The translations under genes were made by a program, and so were the position numbers. Shown piece by piece: positions 14,395 through 22,200 of a DNA stretch of 22,507 nucleotides. Each line of letters starts with the position of its first letter. Position 1 is the first letter of the stretch. This stretch comes from Syntrophomonas sp. UBA5288 (GTDB lineage: Bacteria > Bacillota > Syntrophomonadia > Syntrophomonadales > Syntrophomonadaceae): positions 22,396-44,902 of the forward strand of contig DHSK01000171.1 in NCBI GenBank assembly GCA_002408445.1, written 5' to 3'. The notes beneath the pieces were generated by a model, which was given only the letters and a program-made list of their open reading frames with translations, ran no database searches and was not told the DNA's origin.

Positions 14395-15684
14395 TTGAAT
14401 ATTTCCGAACTCGAGAACAAGACCATGCTGGAACTTTATCAAATTGCGCGGGATATTAATCTGGGCGGATATTCCCGTTTACGCAAAAAAGAACTGGTAT
14501 TTGAAATTACCAAAGCTTTAACTCATTCCAATGAACTGTTGCAGGCTCAGGGGGTACTGGAGATAATGCCGGATGGATACGGCTTTTTAAGACCCTTTGC
14601 CTATGTCCCCAGCCAGGAGGATATTTATGTATCCCCCTCCCAGATCAGAAAATTTGAACTCCGCACCGGTGACCGGGTGGGAGGCCAGGTACGGCCTCCG
14701 AAAGAAAGCGAGCGCTTTTTTGCCCTCTTAAAAGTGGAAACCGTTAATGGCTTTCCCCCGGAAGAGTCAGTTAAACGGATTCATTTCGATGCTCTGACTC
14801 CTTTGTATCCTACTGAACGGCTTACTCTTCAAACTGAAGCACAGGAACTGCCGGCCCGGATAATTGATCTTATCGCACCTATCGGCAAAGGACAGCGCGG
14901 TCTCATTGTCGCTCCGCCTAAGGCAGGTAAAACCATATTGCTGCAAAAAATTGCCCGGGGCATTACCGCCAATCATCCCGATGTAGATGTTTTCATTTTG
15001 TTGGTTGATGAACGGCCGGAAGAGGTTACCGATATGCAGCGCTCCGTAAATGCCGAAGTAGTAGCTTCCACTTTTGACGAACCGCCCGAAAACCATGTGA
15101 AAATAGCCGACATGGTGCTGGAGCGGGCTAAACGTCTGGTCGAACATAAAAAAGATGTGGTTATCCTGATGGACAGCATAACCCGGCTGGCCCGGGCCCA
15201 TAACCTGGTGGTGCCTCCCAGTGGAAGGACCCTGTCAGGGGGTATTGACCCGGCTTCACTTAACAAGCCCAAACGCTTTTTCGGAGCGGCCCGTAATATT
15301 GAGGAGGGCGGCAGTCTTACCATCATAGCCACTGCCCTGGTCGAGACCGGTTCACGGATGGATGAAGTCATATTTGAGGAATTTAAAGGTACGGGTAACA
15401 TGGAACTGGTTTTGGACCGGAAATTATCCGAGCGCAGAATATTCCCGGCGATTGATTTGAAACGGTCCGGCACCAGGAAGGAAGAGCTTATCCTTACCGA
15501 GGATGAAATGAAACTGACCTGGAATTTACGTAAAACCTTCAGCCAGTATAATACCATAGAGAGCATGGAAATGATGATGAATACCATGAAAAAGACCAAA
15601 TCCAACGATGATTTGCTGCGGGCGGCACCGCTGGTTTTCGGGGATATAGATCGTAAAAATTCCTATAAAAATAATAGCCACTAG
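14395..15684 (+). CDS. rho: Transcription termination factor Rho
   Basis: A 429-residue hexameric RNA helicase that ends transcription. The N-terminal SAP-like helix bundle (residues about 1-45) is followed by a cold-shock-like RNA-binding domain with the DGYGFLR (RNP1-like) segment. The ATPase domain has Walker A APPKAGKT (173-180), Walker B with Asp260 in ILMDSITRLARAHN, and the PPSGRTLSGGIDP secondary RNA-binding loop. There is no long insertion in the N-terminal region. The frame is open from an ATG at 14368, but AGGAGG (14383-14388) is six bases before the TTG at 14395, so TTG is preferred. It is followed, after a 370-bp leader, by a cell-wall hydrolase gene. Confidence 0.96.
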   Translation: MNISELENKTMLELYQIARDINLGGYSRLRKKELVFEITKALTHSNELLQAQGVLEIMPDGYGFLRPFAYVPSQEDIYVSPSQIRKFELRTGDRVGGQVRPPKESERFFALLKVETVNGFPPEESVKRIHFDALTPLYPTERLTLQTEAQELPARIIDLIAPIGKGQRGLIVAPPKAGKTILLQKIARGITANHPDVDVFILLVDERPEEVTDMQRSVNAEVVASTFDEPPENHVKIADMVLERAKRLVEHKKDVVILMDSITRLARAHNLVVPPSGRTLSGGIDPASLNKPKRFFGAARNIEEGGSLTIIATALVETGSRMDEVIFEEFKGTGNMELVLDRKLSERRIFPAIDLKRSGTRKEELILTEDEMKLTWNLRKTFSQYNTIESMEMMMNTMKKTKSNDDLLRAAPLVFGDIDRKNSYKNNSH

Positions 15685-16054
15685 CCTTTAAACGTTAATT
15701 CACCTGATGGACGCAACTTTATGTTCCTCCCGGTCACAGGCCGGTTATGAGAATAACACCTGAACACCCAGCCTTTAAAGCCTGCTCCGACCCCGGGGCT
15801 GCAAGGCAGGCTATCTTCTATGCGATACATTGGCGGTACTTGCTCGCTTGCTTGTGTCCTGAGGGGGTACCCATGGGTTATGGGAGACACTGATTTTTCG
15901 ATTACCGGCTGCCCCTTACAACCATGGAAGAAACTCATTTTTCGGCCCGGTGGGGAAGATTCTGAGGAAAAATTGAATAAACACCTTGATTTGTGTGAAA
16001 AATAGGGGGCAGAAGCCCTTTATTTTTTTTGCAGCCAGAATTGAGGTGAATAGG
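15685..16054 (+). promoter_or_regulatory. Structured leader with terminator and possible antiterminator before the M23 gene
   Basis: There is no credible gene in these 370 bp. Several local helices can be drawn: AGCCTGC/GCAGGCT (15779-15785 with 15806-15812), and GTGTC/GACAC (15854-15858 with 15886-15890), which encloses palindromes such as GGGTACCC. A strong terminator follows at 16000-16030. Bases 15909-15915 (CTGCCCC) can pair with 16006-16012 (GGGGCAG), which would break the terminator stem. The organisation is what an attenuator or riboswitch would show. I could not match it to a known class: the c-di-AMP (ydaO) class, which often precedes such hydrolases, lacks its conserved core here. 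Confidence 0.45.
16000..16030 (+). terminator. Intrinsic terminator 24 nt upstream of the M23 start codon
   Basis: AAATAGGGGGC (16000-16010) pairs with GCCCTTTATTT (16015-16025) around an AGAA loop, an 11-bp stem with two G-U pairs, and the right arm runs into eight consecutive T (16023-16030). This leaves no room for a promoter before the gene, so the M23 gene is reached by readthrough. Confidence 0.8.
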
Positions 16055-16900
16055 ATGCGAAATAGATGTATGGCTCTGGTCCTGTCCATAGTAATTTTAG
16101 GGGCAAGCTGTGGTCAGGCCCTGGCTTCCCTGTCAGAAGGAAGCTTTGTTCCCTGTACGGTAAGCATGGCCTCGGCAACCGGGCAAGTGTATCGTATACG
16201 GCAGGGAGATACTTTGTGGGACATTTCCCGGGCCAATAAAGTGGACCTGCATACGCTAATGGCACTAAACCATATCAGCGAACGTACTGTTTTGAAAATA
16301 GGCCAGGAGTTAGTCTTGCCTTCCAATGGTATCTGTCTGCATTATATTAAAGCAGGTGAATCCATGTGGAAAATCGCAGCCGGTTATGATATCAGTGTGC
16401 AGGAATTGCTTAAATTGAATCCCGGGCAGAATCCCCAAAACTTAAAAATCGGAACGGCTCTTAAGCTGCCGGACCGGGCTCAATACCGGATCGCCATGGC
16501 GCAACCTTCCAGAAGTTTTGCCCTGACGGCGGTCTCGTTGTCCTGGCCGGTCATCGGGATAATCACTTCCCGGTTTGGATGGCGCAGTTCCGGTTTCCAT
16601 CATGGTCTGGATATTGCAGCGGAATTAGGAACCCCGATCAAGGCCTGCGCCGCCGGCAAGGTTATTTTTACCGGCTATAAAGATATCTATGGCAGAATTG
16701 TCATCATTGAACATTATGATGGCAAACAGACCCTTTATGCACATATCCAGAAGATTAACGTCAAGCCCGGACAGAAAGTGGGAAAAGGGCAGGTCATAGC
16801 TACGGTGGGAACTACCGGCCGGACTACCGGGCCACACGTGCATTTGGAAGTAAAACAGGATGGTAAAAATGTAGATCCTGCCAATTATCTGAAAAGATAA
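16055..16900 (+). CDS. Secreted LysM-M23 peptidoglycan hydrolase
   Basis: A 281-residue exported cell-wall enzyme. A signal peptide occupies about residues 1-25 (cleavage likely after QALA). Two LysM domains follow (about 45-89 and 96-138; YRIRQGDTLWDISRAN and YIKAGESMWKIAAGYD) that bind peptidoglycan glycan strands. The C-terminal M23 (lysostaphin-type) peptidase spans about 180-275: Zn ligands His182 and Asp186 in HHGLD, and His261 and His263 in GPHVHLEV. This resembles NlpD/EnvC-like or stage-II sporulation-type hydrolases, but all zinc residues are present, so it is probably active. The ATG has GAGGTGA seven bases upstream. Only 24 nt separate it from a terminator. The upstream in-frame start overlaps the terminator and is not credible. 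Confidence 0.92.
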   Translation: MRNRCMALVLSIVILGASCGQALASLSEGSFVPCTVSMASATGQVYRIRQGDTLWDISRANKVDLHTLMALNHISERTVLKIGQELVLPSNGICLHYIKAGESMWKIAAGYDISVQELLKLNPGQNPQNLKIGTALKLPDRAQYRIAMAQPSRSFALTAVSLSWPVIGIITSRFGWRSSGFHHGLDIAAELGTPIKACAAGKVIFTGYKDIYGRIVIIEHYDGKQTLYAHIQKINVKPGQKVGKGQVIATVGTTGRTTGPHVHLEVKQDGKNVDPANYLKR

Positions 16901-16909
16901 AATAAAAAA

Positions 16910-16989
16910 CCCTCTTATTAAAGTGCGCCTCCAGGGTTGGACCAAAAGTTCAAGGTTTGAGGTGCACTTCATTTAAGGGGGCTTTTTTT
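16910..16989 (+). terminator. Long imperfect hairpin terminator after the M23 gene
   Basis: AAGTGCGCCTC (16921-16931) pairs with GAGGTGCACTT (16959-16969) with one G-U; flanking CCCTC (16910-16914) and GGGGG (16977-16981) extend the structure with mismatches. A run of seven T (16983-16989) follows. It starts 10 bp after the M23 stop. Confidence 0.7.
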
Positions 16990-17181
16990 ATGTGCCCGTT
17001 TAAGCTAATCTATAAGTACGGAATATATTAAAGCGTAAGGATGAATCTGGTTATTTCCGCGGGGGACATGCCTCCGGTGTCAGGCAGGAGAGGCCGGCCT
17101 GCCGGCGACGTCTTTGCTGACTGCGCCAAAAGAAGAATTCCCGGTGCTTTAACTGTATTTTTGCGGTGGGAGGGGTATTAT

Positions 17182-18435
17182 ATGTTTTTAACCTTATTTA
17201 ACAATCAAAAAGGCGAAGTGCTGGAACATAAAGGATTAACCATGCTGGGACGAAGCGGTTCAGAATGGGTGGAGCCTGAACCGGAGGAAATGATACCTCT
17301 GCCCCGGGGGGCATCCCTGGTGACTTTGCCGGGCCACATTCCGGTTGGTCTTGATAAAAGCGAAAGACTTACTTATTGTGAAACTGATCCTTCCCATAGC
17401 AGTCAGAGAGTATTTGCGGTTGCCGCATTGCTGCCGCAGGGTTTTACCAGAACCCTCCTGCCGGCTTGCGTCAATTCCAGCAGTATGGAGATATTGCCCT
17501 TGCTCGGTTATTCTGCGGTGGGTCTTAAAAACGATAAAATATATGTCGCAGCCGTTCAAACTGACGAACACCGTAAATGGCATCCCACCTATTACAATAC
17601 CGACGGGTTGCCGGCCCGTATCAACCGCATGCTGAAAAAACATCCCCGCAACCGTATTTATAACCAGTTGGCCAAGTGTTCCCTGGAATACAGCTGCTTT
17701 ACCGCCCAGAATATTTTTTATCAGCGCTGGGAGGCAGGCATTCCTACCACCTGTACTTGTAATGCCGACTGCCTGGGATGTATATCGGAAAGTCACCTGA
17801 AAGTTGATTCACCACAACATCGCTTGAATTTCGTTCCCACCGTAGAAGAGATAACGGAAGTGGGAGCCGAACATCTGCAAAATGCCCGGGAAGGGATCAT
17901 CAGCTTTGGGCAGGGCTGTGAAGGAGAGCCGGCCTTAAATGGCGCTAACCTGGCTCAGGCGATCATACGTATCCGGCAGCAAACCGCAAAGGGGACTATC
18001 AACCTGAATAGCAACGCCGGGTATTGGGATGGAATAAAGGCCATGTGTGATGCCGGACTTAATGCCATGCGGGTAACTATTTTCTCCTGTGACCAGGAAA
18101 ACTATAATAATTATCATCGGCCGCGTAATTATGCCTTGGAAGATGTTAAAAAAGCAATAAACTATGCCGGTGATAAAGGTTTGCGGGTCTCCCTGAACCT
18201 CCTGACTTTTCCCGGCTTTACCGACCGGGAAGACGAAATAGAGCAATTACTCGATTTCGTTGGGAAAAATCAGGTGCATGCCATTCAATTCCGTAACCTG
18301 AATATTGATCCAGATTATCTTTTGGAACAATTCCCGGGCGGAGGTCAGCCAGTGGGTATCAACGGAATGATGCATATATTGCAAGAGGAAGCCCCGCAGG
18401 TAAAACTGACATCATATACTCATCCGGTTGAATAA
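17182..18435 (+). CDS. Radical SAM protein of unknown function
   Basis: A 417-residue protein with a CX3CX2C 4Fe-4S motif, Cys193, Cys197 and Cys200 in CTCNADCLGC, preceded two residues earlier by another cysteine (Cys191). The region after it (SFGQGCEGEPAL, then TINLNSNAGYWDGI and FSCDQENYNNYHRP) has the GGE-like and SAM-binding segments of a radical SAM core, which probably ends near residue 400. The first about 170 residues form a domain I do not recognise; it contains two more cysteines in KCSLEYSC (166, 172). The ATG at 17182 has GGGAGGGG upstream and is chosen over ATG 17041, whose extra 47 residues look non-coding. Substrate and pathway unknown; neighbours give no clear hint. Confidence 0.8.
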   Translation: MFLTLFNNQKGEVLEHKGLTMLGRSGSEWVEPEPEEMIPLPRGASLVTLPGHIPVGLDKSERLTYCETDPSHSSQRVFAVAALLPQGFTRTLLPACVNSSSMEILPLLGYSAVGLKNDKIYVAAVQTDEHRKWHPTYYNTDGLPARINRMLKKHPRNRIYNQLAKCSLEYSCFTAQNIFYQRWEAGIPTTCTCNADCLGCISESHLKVDSPQHRLNFVPTVEEITEVGAEHLQNAREGIISFGQGCEGEPALNGANLAQAIIRIRQQTAKGTINLNSNAGYWDGIKAMCDAGLNAMRVTIFSCDQENYNNYHRPRNYALEDVKKAINYAGDKGLRVSLNLLTFPGFTDREDEIEQLLDFVGKNQVHAIQFRNLNIDPDYLLEQFPGGGQPVGINGMMHILQEEAPQVKLTSYTHPVE

Positions 18436-18456
18436 GGAATTTAGACGCTGAGTTTT

Positions 18457-18474
18457 TACCCCAACCCGGCATAA
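18457..18474. repeat. 18-bp repeat shared with the 1690-1957 element
   Basis: TACCCCAACCCGGCATAA is the reverse complement of 1765-1782, and the similarity continues weakly for about 13 more bases (CTAYC...TATA). Both copies are intergenic. It lies in the gap before the YhaM-like gene. Confidence 0.55.
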
Positions 18475-18557
18475 TCTATCGCTTATACTCGTTTCATAAT
18501 AGTGCGCCGGATCATGGGGGTTCAATAGATAAATTTTAGTCATAAGGAGAGGGAATT

Positions 18558-19538
18558 TTGAGCAAGGGACCATTTATTATTAAAGACATTAAAGCCTTGT
18601 CCCCGGGCCAGCAGGTATGGGGCAAATTTTTGATTCTGGAGAAAATGCATAAGAAAACAAAAGACGGCAAGGATATGCACAACCTGACAATCGGGGATAC
18701 TTCCGGCGATTTGAATGTAGTGGTATGGGATAACTGCAGTATTGCCGGAGCAGCCGAAGTGGGACAAGTGATTGGACTGCTGGGGGATGTAGGGGTTTTC
18801 GCCAACCGGGTGCAAATAACCGCCAAACGTATCAAGACACTGGAAGAAGACCCGCTCCCGTATCTCAGGGTGGCGGCAGGTTTGGATGAACTCAAGCAGA
18901 GTTTCGAGGAGATTCTGGCCCTGGTTGAGGATGCTTCCATGCAAAAGTTGCTGGCTCGTATTTTAACCCCGGAGAAAAAAGAAAAATTTTATCAGACTCC
19001 GGCGGCTAAAAAAATACACCATAATTATGCCGGAGGATTGCTCCAGCATACGGTAACCGTGGCCCGGATGTGCATCCAGGTCTGCCAGATGTATAAGGAT
19101 CTGAACTGCGATCTGTTAATAACCGGGGCAGTTTTGCACGATGTGGGGAAAATGGATGAATATTCTATTAAGGTGGCACCAGAGTACACGGTAGCCGGCC
19201 GCCTTATCGGTCATATTGTAATGGGAAGTGAGCTGATAACCGGGACGGTAGCCCAGATCAGGGCCGAGGGGGAGGATTTTTCCGAAGAACTGGAATGGAT
19301 GTTGAAACATATGATTTTAAGCCATCACGGCAGTCTCGAATTTGGTTCCCCGGTAAAACCTTTATTCCCCGAAGCTATGGTTTTGCATATAATGGATGAC
19401 CTGGATGCCAGGATGTTTATTTATTTTAACAAGATCAACGAAGATGAAGGCGAAGATCCTTTCTTTACACCCTACGACAGTTTCTTTGCCCAGAATTTTT
19501 TCAAATACCGTTATCCTGCGGACAAGCAGGAAGATTGA
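18558..19538 (+). CDS. yhaM: 3'-5' exoribonuclease, YhaM-like
   Basis: A 326-residue protein with an N-terminal OB-fold nucleic-acid-binding domain (residues about 15-95) and an HD metal-dependent phosphohydrolase domain (about 155-300). HD-type residues are His164 in GLLQHT, His194-Asp195 in LHDVGK, His256-His257 in LSHHGS and Asp280-Asp281 in HIMDDLDA. The order matches YhaM, a Firmicutes 3'-5' exonuclease acting on RNA and single-stranded DNA (B. subtilis about 314 residues). The start is TTG with AAGGAGAGGG upstream. A MITE-like repeat follows. Confidence 0.88.
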   Translation: MSKGPFIIKDIKALSPGQQVWGKFLILEKMHKKTKDGKDMHNLTIGDTSGDLNVVVWDNCSIAGAAEVGQVIGLLGDVGVFANRVQITAKRIKTLEEDPLPYLRVAAGLDELKQSFEEILALVEDASMQKLLARILTPEKKEKFYQTPAAKKIHHNYAGGLLQHTVTVARMCIQVCQMYKDLNCDLLITGAVLHDVGKMDEYSIKVAPEYTVAGRLIGHIVMGSELITGTVAQIRAEGEDFSEELEWMLKHMILSHHGSLEFGSPVKPLFPEAMVLHIMDDLDARMFIYFNKINEDEGEDPFFTPYDSFFAQNFFKYRYPADKQED

Positions 19539-19575
19539 AAATTATTTTTCCGGATGCTGAAGAGTGCCCATACCC

Positions 19576-19745
19576 CAGAGCGAGCAAAAAAGTTCATCCA
19601 AGGGCACTACTGATGTACCGTAAACGGTACTATTAAGGTTGCAAGAGCAAGGCATTAAGGAAGACCGCGATTGAGGCGTACATGAGTACGTCGATTGAAC
19701 GGTCTTTCCTTAATAACGCAGCTATTGGGCTTTTTTGACGCTCTG
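19576..19745. mobile_element. MITE-like repeat element of about 170 bp
   Basis: The ends CAGAGCGAGCAAAAAAG (19576-19592) and CTTTTTTGACGCTCTG (19730-19745) are near-exact inverted repeats with a one-base indel and a mismatch. Inside are a perfect palindrome GTACCGTAAACGGTAC (19615-19630) and a long hairpin TTAAGGAAGACCG (19655-19667) with CGGTCTTTCCTTAA (19700-19713), which encloses a GGCGTAC/GTACGTC stem. There is no coding capacity. The terminal repeats, internal hairpins and intergenic site fit a MITE or a palindromic repeat of the REP type. Its first arm is preceded by AGTGCCC (19563-19569), which pairs with GGGCACT (19602-19608). Confidence 0.6.
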
Positions 19746-19756
19746 AAGTATATTCC

Positions 19757-19785
19757 TTGTTTTTTACTTGTAATACTGATATAAT
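19757..19785 (+). promoter_or_regulatory. Probable rpmE promoter, extended -10
   Basis: TTGTTT (19757-19762) and a perfect TATAAT (19780-19785) are 17 bp apart, with a TG one base before the -10 (TGATATAAT). It is among the best sigma-A matches in the window and lies 78 bp before the start codon. No obvious zinc-regulator (Zur) operator was seen. Confidence 0.65.
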
Positions 19786-19862
19786 TTTGTTTGCAGTTCG
19801 TTTAATGATAAATTGCATATAAACTAAATTGATAATCCTGCTCCGAAGAGAGGTGAGAAAAA

Positions 19863-20066
19863 GTGAAAGAGAAAATTCATCCCCAGTATACCCGGACCAT
19901 GGCCCGATGCGCTTGCGGCAACGAGTTTGAGGTAGGGTCCACCAGGGAAAACATAAAGGTTGAGATTTGCTCCAAGTGTCATCCTTTCTATACGGGCAAC
20001 AAATCCAGACTGGTTGATACGACCGGAAGAGTAGATAAGTTCAAGAAGAAGTACGGTCTTAACTAA
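19863..20066 (+). CDS. rpmE: Ribosomal protein bL31, zinc-binding form
   Basis: A 67-residue 50S subunit protein. It has the zinc cysteines of the C+ form: Cys16 and Cys18 (ARCACGN) and Cys36 and Cys39 (ICSKCHPF). The family pattern HPFYTGNKSRLVDTTGRVDKFKKKYG is complete. The start is GTG with GAGAGGTGA upstream. It has its own promoter and terminator, so it is monocistronic. The C+ form is usually the main copy, replaced by a cysteine-free paralogue under zinc starvation. Confidence 0.96.
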   Translation: MKEKIHPQYTRTMARCACGNEFEVGSTRENIKVEICSKCHPFYTGNKSRLVDTTGRVDKFKKKYGLN

Positions 20067-20069
20067 CGG

Positions 20070-20102
20070 ATAGCAGAGCAAATGTCTCTGCTATTTTTCT
20101 TA
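20070..20102 (+). terminator. Intrinsic terminator after rpmE
   Basis: ATAGCAGAG (20070-20078) and CTCTGCTAT (20086-20094) form a perfect 9-bp stem with a seven-base loop, followed by TTTTCTT. It starts 4 bp after the rpmE stop. Confidence 0.85.
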
Positions 20103-20144
20103 AGAGGAAGTATTTAAAGTTTTAACAGGAAATCAGGTGATTAA

Positions 20145-21068
20145 ATGGGCAAGACGTTTCAGTATGGCGGAATGGCTGTTATTGAAGGCGTAATGATGAG
20201 AGGACCGGAATGCAGTGCGGTGGCAGTCCGGAAACCTGACGGCAGCATGGTGGTTGAGACCGAACCGAACAGCACCCTGAATCAGCGCTATCCATTCCTC
20301 CGCTGGCCGCTGGTGCGTGGTACTTATATGCTCATTGATTCGCTGGTGGTAGGGGTCCGTACCTTAAATAAATCCGCCAACATGTCCATGGGAGAAGAAG
20401 AAGAGGAACTGAGCGCAAGGGAAATATTTATTACCGGTCTGGTGGCTTTCATTTTGACCATAGTTCTTTTTGTAGCACTGCCTACCGGAATAGTTCATTA
20501 TACCAGCCGTTTTTTAGGCGGAGTTGTGACCCAGAACCTGGTCGAGGGAGTTCTCCGGATAATATTCTTCTTGGCCTATGTTTATGCAATTTCCCGCATG
20601 CAGGAAATAGAACGGGTTTTTATGTATCATGGGGCGGAGCACAAGACCATATTTACCTATGAAGCGGGGGAAGAACTTATACCCGAAAATGCCCGCTGCC
20701 ACTCCACCCTGCATCCCCGCTGCGGAACCAGTTTTCTCCTGATTGTTATGCTGGTATCGATTCTGGTTTTTGCCTTGTTGGGAGAGGGGTCTTTATTCTA
20801 CCGCATATGGTCGCGTATAGCGGTTCTGCCCATAGTGGCGGGACTGGGCTACGAATTTATCAAATTTTCGGGTAAATATTACCATAACCGCTGGGCCCGG
20901 CTCATTATAGCTCCGGGTCTCTGGCTGCAGAAGCTTACTACCCGGGAGCCGGACGACAGCCAGCTGGAGGTGGCCATAACCGCCCTGAAGACTGTACTGC
21001 AAAATGAAGCGGCGGCCGAAAAAGAATTGGAAGAACCTGATTGTCTCGCTCCCTGCGAGTCAACTTGA
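20145..21068 (+). CDS. DUF1385 family membrane protein (YqhQ-like)
   Basis: A 307-residue integral membrane protein of a conserved Firmicutes family of unknown function, commonly found beside prfA. N-terminal marks are GGMAVIEGVMMRGP; hydrophobic spans lie at about 90-115, 125-150, 200-220 and 225-245. The conserved YHGAEHK segment (His-rich, about 162-168) and HPRCGTSFL (about 188-196) are probable functional sites in the family. ATG with AGGTGA 5 bases upstream. The next start (prfA) lies 64 bp after its stop. Role unknown; a metal-dependent membrane enzyme is one possibility. Confidence 0.85.
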   Translation: MGKTFQYGGMAVIEGVMMRGPECSAVAVRKPDGSMVVETEPNSTLNQRYPFLRWPLVRGTYMLIDSLVVGVRTLNKSANMSMGEEEEELSAREIFITGLVAFILTIVLFVALPTGIVHYTSRFLGGVVTQNLVEGVLRIIFFLAYVYAISRMQEIERVFMYHGAEHKTIFTYEAGEELIPENARCHSTLHPRCGTSFLLIVMLVSILVFALLGEGSLFYRIWSRIAVLPIVAGLGYEFIKFSGKYYHNRWARLIIAPGLWLQKLTTREPDDSQLEVAITALKTVLQNEAAAEKELEEPDCLAPCEST

Positions 21069-21132
21069 CATAAAACCACCCGAACAGCAGAAGTCAAATT
21101 TACGCTTAAAGTCTAATTTAGGAGGACTCAGG

Positions 21133-22200
21133 ATGTTATCCAAGCTTCAAAATATAGCCGATAAATATAATGAGCTTACCCAGCTCTTAAGCCAACCCGA
21201 AATTATCGCGGATCAAAACCAGTACCAGAAATATGCCAAGGCCCATTCCGACCTGGCTCCCCTGGTCGAAAAATACCGGGAATATACTGATACGGTCCAG
21301 CAAATTGAAGATGCGCATGAGATGCTGCAGGAAGAGCAGGAAAGCGAATTCAAAGAAATGCTGGAGCAGGAATTAAGCGACCAGCAGGAACGCAAAACAG
21401 TACTGGAGCAAGAACTTAAGATACTGCTCCTGCCCCGTGACCCTGATGATGACAAGAGTGTTATTATGGAAATCCGGGCCGGGACCGGAGGCGATGAAGC
21501 AGCCTTGTTTGCCAATGACCTGTTCCGGATGTATTCACGTTATGCTGAAATGCGGGGCTGGAAGATTGATATAATGGATTCCCATTATACCGATATCGGG
21601 GGAATCAAGGAACTGACTTTCGAAGTAGATGGAGTCGGCGTGTACAGCCGCCTCAAATATGAATCCGGTGTGCACCGGGTGCAGCGTATTCCGGTAACGG
21701 AATCAGGGGGCAGGATCCATACTTCTGCCGCTACCGTAGCAGTTTTGCCGGAAGCCGAAGAGGTGGAAGTGGACATTGACCCCAATGAAATCAGAATAGA
21801 TGTCTATTGTGCCAGCGGACCGGGCGGCCAGTGTGTAAATACCACCCAGTCGGCGGTCCGGATCACCCATGTACCTACCGGACTGGTAGTCACCTGTCAG
21901 GATGAAAAATCCCAGCATAAAAACAAGGCCAAAGCGTTAAGAGTACTGCGGGCACGCTTAAAAGATGTGTTGGAAGCAGAACAAAATGCTGAAATGGCCG
22001 GTACCCGTAAAAGCCAGATCGGCACCGGGGACCGCAGTGAGCGCATCCGGACTTACAATTTTCCCCAGGGCAGGGTAAGCGACCATCGTATAAATCTGAC
22101 CCTGCACAAACTGGACAGCATTCTGCAAGGGCAGATGGATGAAATTATTGATGCCCTCATACTTAATGACCAGACCGAGCGTTTAAAAAAGGTGGAGTAA
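21133..22200 (+). CDS. prfA: Peptide chain release factor 1
   Basis: A 355-residue class I release factor that reads UAA and UAG. The GGQ motif that triggers peptidyl-tRNA hydrolysis is residues 231-233 in SGPGGQCVN, and the stop-codon-reading PxT is PVT at 187-189. Positions agree with E. coli RF1 within two residues. The N-terminal part is a coiled-coil-rich helical domain. ATG 21133 has AGGAGG upstream and is preferred over upstream in-frame starts that overlap the previous gene. Gln233 is the target of the PrmC methylase encoded directly downstream. Confidence 0.97.
   Translation: MLSKLQNIADKYNELTQLLSQPEIIADQNQYQKYAKAHSDLAPLVEKYREYTDTVQQIEDAHEMLQEEQESEFKEMLEQELSDQQERKTVLEQELKILLLPRDPDDDKSVIMEIRAGTGGDEAALFANDLFRMYSRYAEMRGWKIDIMDSHYTDIGGIKELTFEVDGVGVYSRLKYESGVHRVQRIPVTESGGRIHTSAATVAVLPEAEEVEVDIDPNEIRIDVYCASGPGGQCVNTTQSAVRITHVPTGLVVTCQDEKSQHKNKAKALRVLRARLKDVLEAEQNAEMAGTRKSQIGTGDRSERIRTYNFPQGRVSDHRINLTLHKLDSILQGQMDEIIDALILNDQTERLKKVE

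Larger units (their letters stand above)
19539..19862. other. Gap between yhaM and rpmE
   Basis: The 324-bp gap contains no gene. It holds the MITE-like element (19576-19745) and then the rpmE promoter. The short minus-strand open frame across the element is only an accident of its inverted repeats. Confidence 0.7.

Noticed and set aside
15685..16000. c-di-AMP (ydaO), cobalamin, TPP, T-box or c-di-GMP riboswitch in the M23 leader
   Set aside because: I looked for the conserved cores of these classes and found only short scattered resemblances (for example GGACGCAACT), not enough to name a class.
15820..16005. A 61-residue open frame in the leader before the M23 gene
   Set aside because: There is no Shine-Dalgarno, the composition is not protein-like, and it ends inside the terminator stem. 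I treated it as noncoding, although a regulatory leader peptide cannot be fully excluded.
17041..17181. N-terminal extension of the radical SAM protein from ATG 17041
   Set aside because: No good ribosome-binding site, and the added 47 residues have a Gly/Arg/Pro-rich composition unlike a protein start; ATG 17182 has a strong Shine-Dalgarno.
19633..19818. A 61-residue minus-strand open frame in the yhaM-rpmE gap
   Set aside because: It runs through the inverted-repeat element and the rpmE promoter; no ribosome-binding site or protein-like features.
21004..21132. Upstream start for prfA that overlaps the DUF1385 gene
   Set aside because: AGGAGG directly before ATG 21133 and the standard RF1 N-terminus and length support the later start.
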